56,619 nt of DNA from an uncultured Sphingorhabdus sp. (GTDB lineage: Bacteria > Pseudomonadota > Alphaproteobacteria > Sphingomonadales > Sphingomonadaceae), in contig CALDZL010000024.1 of NCBI GenBank assembly GCA_937944295.1, forward strand, positions 1 through 56,619, written 5' to 3'. The notes below the pieces were generated by a model. It did not search any database, was not told the DNA's origin, and was given only the letters and a program-made list of their open reading frames with translations. This document shows positions 1-7,540 of the stretch, in pieces. Both the position numbers and the translations under genes were made by a program. Positions within the stretch are counted from its first letter, which is position 1. Every line of letters begins with the position of its first letter.

Positions 1-143
1 ATTTAAATTTTTCTATTTGAGTTTTAATAATTTACAGAGAACCTTAAGTTGAAGGTATTGGCTTTAAGCGAGCTTTTGCTAAGTTGTGTGGTGCTTCCCT
101 CTCATTATTACGTAATTAACTCCCCTAGCAAAACAGGTGCACA

Positions 144-1022
144 TTGGACCTCAAACAGATCAAATATTTTTTGACAATCGCTGAAACTCTTAATTTTACT
201 GTGGCATCTGAGCAGAGTCATATTTCTCAACCTGCCTTAACAAAGTCCATACAAAAGCTCGAAGAAGAGTTTGGCGGTCTCTTGGTCATTCGTGATGGCA
301 AGAACACACGCCTAACCGAATTAGGGCAGATTGTGCGCGAAGAGTTTGAGAATATTATCAAATCTCAAGCACGCGTTAAATCACTCGCAGACAATCATTT
401 AAGAGCAGGTCACCACATGCTCAATATTGGCATAATTGACTCGCTCGGCCCTAATAAATTTATTGATTTTTTTACTGAATTTATGGGCAAAAACCCCAAC
501 ACGCAAATCATTATGCATCGCATCGATGAATCACTCTCAGAAGAAGCCATATTATCAGGTGATTTGGATGCTTGTATCTGCACCCAAGAAGGGACAAAAA
601 ACCATAAAATTAAAACGCTTCCCTTGTTTGAAGAGCGCATATTATTGGCCTTTGGGAAAAATGCAGTTTTGGCCGATAAAGACGAAATAGCATTGGATGA
701 CATCTGTAAAGAAAATTATTTTGATAGGTTAAATTGTAATTTCCGATCTGATTTCCAAGCCATTATTGATGAACAAAAACTTGATATTAGACCTGTATTA
801 CAGAGCGACCGCGAAGAATGGATCCAATATTTAGTTGCCTCTGGAAAAGGCATTTGTATGCTAGGTGAATATTCGGCTATTGTTCCTGATATTATAATGC
901 GGCCAATAAAAGGCGTGAATATTAAACGAACCACCTCTATCTCTATGGTATTTGGTTCTTCTGCATCAGAGGCAATTATGACGCTGGAACGATTGGCTCA
1001 GAATTACAAATGGTGCTCTTAA
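144..1022 (+). CDS. LysR-family transcriptional regulator
   Basis: A 292-residue DNA-binding regulator of the LysR type. Residues about 1-62 form the winged helix-turn-helix (start MDLKQIKYFLTIAETLNFT, with the family-typical SQPALTKSIQKLEEE recognition segment near 28-42). Residues about 90-290 match the periplasmic-binding-protein-like effector domain. The likely start is TTG at 144, because the first residues after it match the conserved LysR N-terminus; no better ATG lies upstream. No intact divergent target gene is visible. Downstream lies only a decayed uxuA fragment, so its regulon cannot be read from context. Family assignment is secure; effector and targets are unknown. Confidence 0.9.
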   Translation: MDLKQIKYFLTIAETLNFTVASEQSHISQPALTKSIQKLEEEFGGLLVIRDGKNTRLTELGQIVREEFENIIKSQARVKSLADNHLRAGHHMLNIGIIDSLGPNKFIDFFTEFMGKNPNTQIIMHRIDESLSEEAILSGDLDACICTQEGTKNHKIKTLPLFEERILLAFGKNAVLADKDEIALDDICKENYFDRLNCNFRSDFQAIIDEQKLDIRPVLQSDREEWIQYLVASGKGICMLGEYSAIVPDIIMRPIKGVNIKRTTSISMVFGSSASEAIMTLERLAQNYKWCS

Positions 1023-1044
1023 AATAATCCAAACTACCAAATCG

Positions 1045-1092
1045 ATAACCTCCAAATCGCATAACCTCCAAATCGCATAACCTCCAAATCTA
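1045..1092. repeat. 16-bp tandem repeat, three copies
   Basis: The unit ataacctccaaatcgc occurs at 1045-1060 and 1061-1076. A third copy at 1077-1092 differs only in its last two bases, and a partial copy (ccaaatcg) precedes at 1037-1044. It sits just after the lysR stop and touches the 3' end of the uxuA remnant. Seen directly; no function is evident. It may mark slippage at a rearrangement junction. Confidence 0.8.
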
Positions 1093-1378
1093 TACATCGC
1101 ATGCCATCATCGCTTTAATTACGCCGCATATTTCGGCAAGTCCTTTCATCCTGCCCATTGCTGAATATCCTAGATTAATAATTTGTCTTACATCATTTGG
1201 TGACCATGATCTGGCCGTATAAAAATTTCACGTTGCAAGACATGTTCATTACTCAGCAAATTTCGAATAATCTGCACCATATCTATGCCACTTTCTAAAT
1301 GGCCTACCTCAAAGAAAGAGCGTGTTCATGAGTATCACATGCCACACCACGTAAGTGCGCAAAACAATATCAGATTGT
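1090..1378 (-). pseudogene. uxuA: Decayed C-terminal fragment of mannonate dehydratase (UxuA)
   Basis: Read on the minus strand, this stretch encodes in three successive frames the C-terminal signature of mannonate dehydratase. The pieces are CFAHLRGVACDTHEHA (about 1375-1325), SFFEVGHLESGIDMVQIIRN running to REIFIRPDHGHQMM with an in-frame stop right after (about 1322-1188), then NLGYSAMGRMKGLAEICGV ending at a stop at 1090-1092. The order and content match UxuA (RPDHGHQM...NPGYSAIGR.KGLAE.RGV), an Fe/Mn enzyme of hexuronate breakdown. At least two frameshifts separate the pieces, and the N-terminal three quarters of the gene are missing. I am confident that it is a dead remnant. Confidence 0.85.
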
Positions 1379-1420
1379 AAAGGCAGAGACCGAAAAGCCG
1401 ATACCTTTTGAACTATAGGC

Positions 1421-1482
1421 AGGGTTTAAGGCTTTACTGGGTTTGGCCGGACCAGTTAAAACCCAGTAAAACCGCAAACCCT
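1421..1482. repeat. Long imperfect inverted repeat (24-nt arms)
   Basis: Arm 1421-1444 (agggtttaaggctttactgg and four more bases) is the near-perfect reverse complement of 1459-1482, with only a few mismatches and a 14-nt loop that starts ggccgg. A second, small hairpin follows at 1543-1559 (tctgag, 5-nt loop, ctcaga). No coding sequence accounts for either. They lie upstream of the C4-like RNA and may belong to the same leader transcript. Function is not known. Confidence 0.7.
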
Positions 1483-1584
1483 TCTGCTTGCCCTACAATG
1501 GCTAAAAGCCGAGCAACTGGGCCATAATATCCGTTTCAGGCGTCTGAGGGACGCTCAGAGGGGTTTAACCTATAATTTACAGCG

Positions 1585-1613
1585 TTGCACAAATTCCAGC
1601 AGCGCGCTAGTAA
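1585..1613 (+). promoter_or_regulatory. Possible promoter for the C4-like RNA
   Basis: TTGCAC (1585-1590), a 17-nt spacer and TAGTAA (1608-1613) resemble a sigma-70 promoter. It would start transcription near 1620, about 30 nt before the folded RNA. This is pattern matching only; the -10 is a poor match. Confidence 0.3.
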
Positions 1614-1650
1614 TGCCTTTGCAGCGGTCAAAACGCCGTTGTGGGGCTTT

Positions 1651-1758
1651 AGAACCTCAAATCGTAACCGCCGGTCGAAGCTATTTCGGCCGGGTGGCCG
1701 TCATATATGTCCAGGGTCCGCCTAAAGGTGGCGGCGCTCTGTGGTTACGCAGGGTTCT
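1651..1758 (+). ncRNA. C4/CI-like antisense RNA candidate
   Basis: This segment folds into a clear multistem element. The outer stem is agaacc (1651-1656) with ggttct (1753-1758), and the next stem is cgtaacc (1663-1669) with ggttacg (1743-1749). Inside are two hairpins: ccggtcgaa/ttcggccgg (1671-1693, loop gctat) and ccgcc/ggcgg (1718-1734). Two segments are complementary to the leader just downstream: gccgggtg (1689-1696) to cacccggc (1762-1769), and cctaa (1721-1725) to ttagg (1810-1814) in the Shine-Dalgarno region. A closed junction with two hairpins carrying segments a' and b' that pair with sites around a downstream RBS is the architecture of the C4 antisense RNA of phages P1/P7 and the CI RNA of P4. 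The class name is my inference from structure, not a database hit. The stretch is richer in G+C than its surroundings. Confidence 0.6.
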
Positions 1759-1761
1759 AAA

Positions 1762-1818
1762 CACCCGGCTTTGATCGCCACAAGATCAAGCTGGTTTGCC
1801 TCTTAATCATTAGGAGGC
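1762..1818 (+). promoter_or_regulatory. Structured leader and antisense target that hides the RBS of the next ORF
   Basis: Two hairpins lie between the C4-like RNA and the ATG at 1823. The first pairs ccggctttgatc with gatcaagctgg (1765-1794, one bulge). The second pairs gcctcttaat with attaggaggc (1798-1818, one G-U pair). The second buries the TAGGAGG Shine-Dalgarno (1811-1817) that serves the ATG five nt away. The segments cacccggc and ttagg, the complements of the two exposed segments of the upstream RNA, are located here. The arrangement suggests translational control. It is seen in sequence; regulation itself is inferred. Confidence 0.55.
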
Positions 1819-1822
1819 AGAT

Positions 1823-2026
1823 ATGAAATATCCGCATGACCATAGCAAAGATATTGCTAAGTATAGATATGTTAGCCCCCCAAAGCATGGGCGCAATTCA
1901 GTACAGCCAAAACGTAAAAACCGAAGTAACTTACCCACTTTGGTTGAAGCTTGGATCATTGGACTATTATTATATGGGTCAATGGCACTAGGGCTCTGGA
2001 ATTTTATCATAGAATTTTTACAATAA
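1823..2026 (+). CDS. Small putative single-pass membrane protein behind a regulated RBS
   Basis: A 67-residue ORF that I do not recognise. Residues 1-40 are strongly basic and polar (PPKHGRNSVQPKRKNRSN); residues about 43-65 form one hydrophobic segment (VEAWIIGLLLYGSMALGLWN), so an N-in membrane protein is likely. A strong RBS (AGGAGG, spacing 5) precedes the ATG but lies within a hairpin. In phages P1 and P4 the gene controlled by the C4/CI RNA is a small host-cell-division inhibitor (icd/kil). This ORF occupies that place, but I see no sequence similarity I could name. It ends 11 nt before the tRNA gene. Confidence 0.6.
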   Translation: MKYPHDHSKDIAKYRYVSPPKHGRNSVQPKRKNRSNLPTLVEAWIIGLLLYGSMALGLWNFIIEFLQ

Positions 2027-2037
2027 AACCAAACACA

Positions 2038-2113
2038 TGGTGCCGCTTAGAGGACTCGAACCTCTGACCCCATCATTACGAATGATGTGCTCTACCACCT
2101 GAGCTAAAGCGGC
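2038..2113 (-). tRNA. tRNA-Thr (anticodon CGT)
   Basis: The minus strand gives a full cloverleaf: acceptor GCCGCTT pairing with AAGCGGC, D arm TAGCTCAGGTGGTAGAGC, anticodon stem CATCA/TGATG with loop TTCGTAA, T arm with GGTTCGAGTCC, discriminator A and encoded CCA (2038-2040). Anticodon CGT reads ACG, hence threonine. Its 3' end points toward the small ORF and the C4-like element, the usual geometry for an element integrated at a tRNA 3' end. Confidence 0.97.
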
Positions 2114-2345
2114 TAAATTATAAATTGTTTAGATGCAGGCAGATACCATAGTCGCGGATAGTTTCAAGCAATTAGTTCATCCAAAACAGCATGGATAAGT
2201 CCATACCCATAAAAAGTCTAAAAAGGATAGGAAATAGTGTGAAATAATTTGCAGTCTTTTACCATAAATTAACCATCAGAGATGCATGTAGGGTATAGAA
2301 AACTAAATATAGTATAAATTTCTTGGGAATATTAAGGATTACAAG

Positions 2346-3725
2346 ATGGACAATGTAAGGGTATCAGGACCATTTAACAATGAATTGGACGACAATATTA
2401 TGTCCAATAATTCTGATGGTTCAGAATATATTTCTTATGAGGATCAAGAAGATGTCATAATGGAAAAACCGCCCATAATCCAAGGTGATGAGCGTCGTTT
2501 GCAAGTACGCGCCTATAATTTTTGGACCGACCAATTGGGCGATAATAATTATCCAAGCATCGAAGATTTAGTCCCAGAAGAAAATGAAGATTTTGCTCCT
2601 TACGGCGTATTATTGGATTTTACCTCAGGAATCGAAAACCCTTCCATTGCTTATGTAGGGGACAAATTGCGCAATGAATGTGCATTATCAGACGAAGTAA
2701 CATATTTAGACCAAGTTCCAGCGCGTTCGTTATTATCACGCATTACAGATCATTATCTTCAAATCATCGCCAATCGCGCCCCGATAGGTTTTGAAGCCGA
2801 GTTCATTAATGACAGCGGTATTAACATCATGTATCGTGGAATCTTACTTCCTTATTCTTCCGACGATGATACGATTGATTTCATATATGGTTTGATCAAC
2901 TGGAAAGAGGGGGCAACGCCTGAACTTACCGAAGAATTACAGTTAGAAGTCAATAATGCTCTGCAGGATATACCCTCACAAGTCGATACGGATCAAATCT
3001 GGGCCGATGGACCAATCAATAGTGTCTTAGCGGTTAGTTCTAACAAAGATGAAATGTTGGAATCGCAACATATTTCTATGCCCCATGATATTGCTACAGA
3101 CGCAATTATTGATCAAGAACCGACGACTAATGATAGCTTAGCAGATTGGTTGCATGCAGCGCGTTCAAGTGCAGACAATGCTAAAACGGCCGATGCACGC
3201 AGCCGCGAAACATTATATAATGCTATCGGTAGAGCCTATGATTTTGCTCTAGTAGCCGAGCAAAACCCCGAAGATTATCAAATGATCCTCGAAGATGCTG
3301 GCATGAAAGTGCAAGACCGCGCGCCCATGACACCCATTGTTAAGCTTATTTTTGGCAGCAATTATGACAAAACGCGCATAACAGAAATCGCCACTGCTAT
3401 GAGCTATGCAAAACGCATTCATGTGGAAATGGGTGCCTTATCAAAAGAGCTCTCATCGTTCGACGGTGGCCTTAAAGCTATGGTAAAAGCTGAACGCAAA
3501 GCCAAAAAGATTGATAATGGAAGCGTTGAGACTGTTACCGCTAAGGATCCGCGTGACGCATTACGAAGCGCCCCAGCGCGCGATATAGAAGAATTTTCAG
3601 GTGATGGCGAAGAATTTGTCGTTCTTGTCGCACGCCGTGATAAAAGCGGCCATATTGCTGTCATTGGTAATGTTGAGGCAGATGCTGCGTTTACAGAAAA
3701 AGCATTGCGCAAGACTGTAATTTGA
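2346..3725 (+). CDS. PAS-like domain protein of unknown function
   Basis: A 459-residue soluble acidic protein. After a low-complexity start (1-50), residues about 55-190 resemble the alphaproteobacterial PAS_5-type fold: RAYNFWTDQLGDNNYPSIEDL near 56, a central sheet region with YLDQVPARSLLSRI, then FIYGLINWK closing the domain. Residues 265-370 look helical. Residues about 375-455 contain basic and then charged segments with EEFVVLVARRDKSGHIAVIG, which reads as a small terminal beta domain. No kinase, GGDEF or HTH motif is visible. The ATG has an AAGGA about 8 nt upstream. It converges on the permease gene with a 12-bp gap and stands alone. A sensory or structural regulatory role is possible but unproven. 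Confidence 0.8.
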   Translation: MDNVRVSGPFNNELDDNIMSNNSDGSEYISYEDQEDVIMEKPPIIQGDERRLQVRAYNFWTDQLGDNNYPSIEDLVPEENEDFAPYGVLLDFTSGIENPSIAYVGDKLRNECALSDEVTYLDQVPARSLLSRITDHYLQIIANRAPIGFEAEFINDSGINIMYRGILLPYSSDDDTIDFIYGLINWKEGATPELTEELQLEVNNALQDIPSQVDTDQIWADGPINSVLAVSSNKDEMLESQHISMPHDIATDAIIDQEPTTNDSLADWLHAARSSADNAKTADARSRETLYNAIGRAYDFALVAEQNPEDYQMILEDAGMKVQDRAPMTPIVKLIFGSNYDKTRITEIATAMSYAKRIHVEMGALSKELSSFDGGLKAMVKAERKAKKIDNGSVETVTAKDPRDALRSAPARDIEEFSGDGEEFVVLVARRDKSGHIAVIGNVEADAAFTEKALRKTVI

Positions 3726-3737
3726 TATTCGGTTTCT

Positions 3738-5528
3738 TTAATGAAGCAAGGCAATCATCATACATGTGGTAAAACCAACCCCTATGGTTAACGGGATACC
3801 CGCTTTGAAAAAGTCAGTAAAGCGGTAATTACCCGCCGCATATACCAGCGTATTCGTTTGATAGCCAATGGGCGTAGCAAAGCTAGCCGATGCTGCAAAC
3901 ATAACGGCGATAACAAGCGATTCTGGCGGTACATTTAAATCTACCGCCAGTGCAATTGCGATAGGCGTTACAATGATAGCAACCGCATTATTGGTTACCA
4001 TTTCTGTTAATATGACTGAGAAAATATAGACGGCTCCAATCAATGCCCAAGGCGGCAGTTGCGCCAAAAATGGTGTGATCGTATCCACGATAAGGCCTAC
4101 ACTGCCTGCTTTTTCAAGGCCCACGCCAACGGCAAGCATAGCAAAAACCAATACCAAGACATTACCATCGATTGAGCTCCACGCTTCTTCAGCATCAATA
4201 CAGCGGGCAAAAAGAATGGCACCTACCGCTAAAATGGCTGCAACGGCAAGCGGCAATATGGCCATCGCAGATAAGGCAACTACCAATATTAACGCGCCTA
4301 TGGCTATGGGTGCACGGTCTCTGCGAAAGGCTTGGGCCTTCGTATTGCCAACGCCAAAAAGATTGGGGTTTTCATACATAGCATTAATATCGCTATTACT
4401 GCCCGTCACAATCAACCTATCGGCGGCGTGAATACGGGCATTGGGCAAATCACTGCGCGGTAAATTGCGATAGCGCGTTAACCCCAATATACGGACATTG
4501 AGATTTGATAGAAAAGGAATATCGATCAAACGGTTCCCAATAGCGGGATGGTTAGGCGCCACCGTTGCCTCCACCAAGGCCTCTCCCATAGCTCCTGCAT
4601 CACCTTTGCGAATGATACCAATTTTGAAATCCCCAGAGGAACGAAAAGAAAGTAGCTCTGTTATATCAAGCTGCACAACAACCTTATCGCCTGCCTTTAA
4701 TATATAATCCTCAAGTTCATGGCGGATAAATTTATTATCACATTTTACGGCGGTCACACGAATTTTGGGACGTTTAAGGGCCGTCACATCCCCTAACCTC
4801 TTACCGATATCATTGGAAGCATTGCGCACTTCTAGTTCGGTTAAGAAGGTTGCCTCATCATCATTTTTGAAATCCAAACCAATATCATCTTTGGGCAATA
4901 GCCAACTGGAGAATGATATCATTACAATCGTGCCCGCTAAGGCCGCCGCAAGACCATAAGGCGTGATATCGAAAATCCCAAAGCCATCCAGACCGCTATC
5001 GCGCGCAACGCTATCCACAATCAAATTGGTAGATGTCCCGATCAAGGTTGTGCTACCACCCAAAATACAGATAAAGCTCAGCGGAATAAGCAGTTTTTTA
5101 GCCGATATTCCCGTCACTCTGGCGAGACGTAAAATGATCGGTATCATCACAACGACAACGGGTGTATTATTCATAAATGCCGATGCAACAAATCCGCCCA
5201 GAAACATTTCTGCAACGGCAAGGCGCGGATTTTTCTTGGCGCGGCGAATGATAAAACCCGCCACTGCATCAATGGCCCCTGTCCGCAGCAAAGCACCCGA
5301 TAATATGAACATCGCGCCAATTGTGATAGGCGCTGTGTTTGAAAACACCCCAAACATTGCATCGCTATCAATAATACCCAAAAACAAGAATGCACAAGCC
5401 CCCAAAATCGCGACAACAGCGGCAGGAAATCGCTCCATGATAAAACCAGTGAACAAAAATGCTAATATGATAAGACCAATATAGGCCTGATATTCGGCAA
5501 TGATCGCACGGATAAATTCAAGCATCAA
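3738..5528 (-). CDS. SLC13/DASS-type permease with two RCK_C domains
   Basis: A 596-residue inner-membrane carrier of the divalent anion:Na+ symporter superfamily. Hydrophobic segments fill residues about 5-215 and 405-596. The two re-entrant SNT-like motifs are visible as FMNNTPVVVVMIPIILRLAR (near 115) and MVTNNAVAIIVTPIAIALA (near 510), each with the paired Asn residues that bind Na+ and anion. GGSTTLIGTSTNLIV lies between them in the first half. Residues about 225-390 are soluble and look like two TrkA-C (RCK_C) domains, as in sulfate- or dicarboxylate-related members. The substrate cannot be read from sequence. It follows aroC on the same strand after 25 bp and may be cotranscribed with it. 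Confidence 0.9.
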   Translation of the reverse strand: MMLEFIRAIIAEYQAYIGLIILAFLFTGFIMERFPAAVVAILGACAFLFLGIIDSDAMFGVFSNTAPITIGAMFILSGALLRTGAIDAVAGFIIRRAKKNPRLAVAEMFLGGFVASAFMNNTPVVVVMIPIILRLARVTGISAKKLLIPLSFICILGGSTTLIGTSTNLIVDSVARDSGLDGFGIFDITPYGLAAALAGTIVMISFSSWLLPKDDIGLDFKNDDEATFLTELEVRNASNDIGKRLGDVTALKRPKIRVTAVKCDNKFIRHELEDYILKAGDKVVVQLDITELLSFRSSGDFKIGIIRKGDAGAMGEALVEATVAPNHPAIGNRLIDIPFLSNLNVRILGLTRYRNLPRSDLPNARIHAADRLIVTGSNSDINAMYENPNLFGVGNTKAQAFRRDRAPIAIGALILVVALSAMAILPLAVAAILAVGAILFARCIDAEEAWSSIDGNVLVLVFAMLAVGVGLEKAGSVGLIVDTITPFLAQLPPWALIGAVYIFSVILTEMVTNNAVAIIVTPIAIALAVDLNVPPESLVIAVMFAASASFATPIGYQTNTLVYAAGNYRFTDFFKAGIPLTIGVGFTTCMMIALLH

Positions 5529-5553
5529 TTAACCCTTCGCTATCATTTGACTA

Positions 5554-6627
5554 TCACCCACATTGTGCACGGTGCATCAATTTTTGATCGGCCAAAACAA
5601 TCGCCATCATCGCCTCGACAACGGGTGTGCCGCGAATGCCGACACAAGGATCATGCCGACCTTTTGTGGTGATTTGCGCCGCATTACCATCGCGATCGAT
5701 TGTATCAACGGGCGTTAAAATACTGCTGGTTGGTTTAAACGCAGTGCGGCAGATTATATCTTGTCCTGTCGAAATACCGCCCGCAATGCCGCCAGCATTA
5801 TTCGCCAAAAATTCGGGGCTATCACCATCATCAGATGGACGCATCGGATCGGCGTTATCTTCGCCGTTTAAGCGTGCGGCTTCAAACCCAGCGCCAATCT
5901 CAAACGCTTTTACGGCATTGATGCTCATCATCGCCGATGCCAATTCGCTGTCTAATTTGGCATAGAGCGGCGCCCCCCATCCTGCTGGTACGCCCGATAC
6001 TCTGCATTCGACTATTGCGCCAAGCGAGCTTCCAGCTTTACGCGCGTCATCTACCAATGTTTCCCAGCGCTTAGCAGCCTGAGCATCTGGACAAAACAAT
6101 GGATTTTGCCTTATTTGCGCTGCATCAAAATTGGCAGGGTCAATTTTATCACCGCCCAATTCACAGACATAAGCAATAATAGTGACTTCTGGAATGATAA
6201 GCCGTGCAACAGCACCAGCCGCCACACGCGATGCCGTCTCACGCGCACTAGAGCGCCCGCCTCCGCGATAATCACGAAAACCATATTTAGCATCATAGCT
6301 ATAATCGGCATGCCCTGGGCGATAGGATTTCGCCACTTCGCTATAATCTTTGATGCGCTGATCGACATTCTCGATCATCAGCGAAATTGGTGTCCCTGTG
6401 GTTTTACCCTCGAACACGCCCGATAGGATTTTGACGTGATCAGGCTCTTTACGCTGCGTTGTATATTTGGATTGACCAGGTTTGCGCGCATCCATAAAGG
6501 GTTGGATATAGGTTTCGCTCAATTCTAATCCTGGCGGTGTACCATCAACCATAGCACCGATAGCGGGGCCATGACTTTCTCCCCAAGTTGAGAAACGAAA
6601 TATATGTCCAAAACTATTGTAACTCAT
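5554..6627 (-). CDS. aroC: Chorismate synthase
   Basis: A 357-residue cytosolic enzyme that converts EPSP to chorismate with reduced FMN, the last step of the shikimate pathway. Hallmarks are [20 protein letters not shown] at the N-terminus (family signature 1), the RPGHADYSY segment near 100, [24 protein letters not shown] near 117 (signature 2), and [21 protein letters not shown] near 290. Length is normal for the family. The ATG at 6627 is fixed by [12 protein letters not shown]. It lies 103 bp downstream of fabI on the same strand. Confidence 0.98.
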   Translation of the reverse strand: MSYNSFGHIFRFSTWGESHGPAIGAMVDGTPPGLELSETYIQPFMDARKPGQSKYTTQRKEPDHVKILSGVFEGKTTGTPISLMIENVDQRIKDYSEVAKSYRPGHADYSYDAKYGFRDYRGGGRSSARETASRVAAGAVARLIIPEVTIIAYVCELGGDKIDPANFDAAQIRQNPLFCPDAQAAKRWETLVDDARKAGSSLGAIVECRVSGVPAGWGAPLYAKLDSELASAMMSINAVKAFEIGAGFEAARLNGEDNADPMRPSDDGDSPEFLANNAGGIAGGISTGQDIICRTAFKPTSSILTPVDTIDRDGNAAQITTKGRHDPCVGIRGTPVVEAMMAIVLADQKLMHRAQCG

Positions 6628-6730
6628 CCCTCATCCCATATTTGCGAGCACAGATTAAACGACAAACGCTCATGAAGAGTGATTGCCTGTCTTAACGGAT
6701 TCGTCAAGCATTAGCGTTTAGTTGCAATAT

Positions 6731-7540
6731 TTAGTTATTGGTTAGGCCAATATCGGGCGCATCTTCCTGTTTCATACCAACAGTATGATAGCCAGCATCG
6801 ACATGATGTACCTCTCCAGTAACGCCGCTTGACATATCGCTACAGAAATAAAGTCCTGCTCCGCCAACATCTTCAATGGTTACGTTGCGGCGCAGCGGCG
6901 AATTAAGCTCATTCCATTTCATAATATAACGAAAATCACCAATGCCCGATGCCGCCAATGTTTTAATCGGTCCAGCCGAAATAGCATTAACGCGAATATT
7001 GTCTGGCCCCAGATCATTGGCCAAATATTGCACACTGGTTTCTAATGCAGCTTTAGCAACGCCCATGACATTATAATGCGGGATTACTTTTTCAGCCCCA
7101 TAATAGGTGAGCGTCACTATGCTTCCACCATTCGGCATCATTTTGGCAGCGCGTCTTGAAACCGCGACCAAGCTATAAGCAGAAATATTCATCGTCATCA
7201 GAAAATTATCAAGGCTCGTATCAACATATTTACCGCGCAATTCATTTTTATCGGAAAAACCAATGGCATGAACAACAAAATCAATCGTATCCCAGTGTGA
7301 TGCCAATGTTTCAAACGCCGCATCTAATGCCGTCATATCAGACACATCACAATCGATCAGCAAATCGCTACCCAATTCCGCAGCCAGCGGTGCAACGCGT
7401 TTCGCCAATGCTTCGCCTTGATAAGAAAAAGCAAGCTGTGCTCCCTGCTCATGAAGCTGCTTTGCGATCCCCCAAGCCAATGATTTATTATTGGCAAGTC
7501 CCATAATTAAGCCTTTTTTTCCTGCCATTAATTGTGTCAT
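6731..7540 (-). CDS. fabI: Enoyl-[acyl-carrier-protein] reductase (NADH)
   Basis: A 269-residue FabI-type short-chain dehydrogenase that reduces enoyl-ACP in fatty-acid elongation. It shows the FabI form of the nucleotide-binding start (GLIMGLANNKSLAWGIA, residues 10-26), LLIDCDVSDMTALDAAF for cofactor binding, and the catalytic Tyr156-X6-Lys163 (YNVMGVAK), with Tyr146 in the TYYGAEK motif. The TLAASGIGDF substrate-loop sequence near 195 is typical. It overlaps the preceding brkB-like gene by four bases (ATGA), so the two are translationally coupled. FabI is the triclosan target in bacteria that depend on it. Confidence 0.97.
   Translation of the reverse strand: MTQLMAGKKGLIMGLANNKSLAWGIAKQLHEQGAQLAFSYQGEALAKRVAPLAAELGSDLLIDCDVSDMTALDAAFETLASHWDTIDFVVHAIGFSDKNELRGKYVDTSLDNFLMTMNISAYSLVAVSRRAAKMMPNGGSIVTLTYYGAEKVIPHYNVMGVAKAALETSVQYLANDLGPDNIRVNAISAGPIKTLAASGIGDFRYIMKWNELNSPLRRNVTIEDVGGAGLYFCSDMSSGVTGEVHHVDAGYHTVGMKQEDAPDIGLTNN

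Noticed and set aside
1613-1774. A 53-codon ORF on the plus strand through the C4-like RNA
   Set aside because: It has no RBS and runs across all the stems; the paired structure explains the sequence better than a peptide.
1381-1800. tmRNA, RNase P RNA or 6S RNA
   Set aside because: I looked on both strands for the RNase P core (GAGGAAAGTCC type), a tmRNA tag frame and tRNA-like ends; none is present.
3419-3754. Antisense ORF within the end of the PAS-like gene
   Set aside because: Overlaps a well-supported coding frame, has no RBS and its composition is that of a shadow frame.
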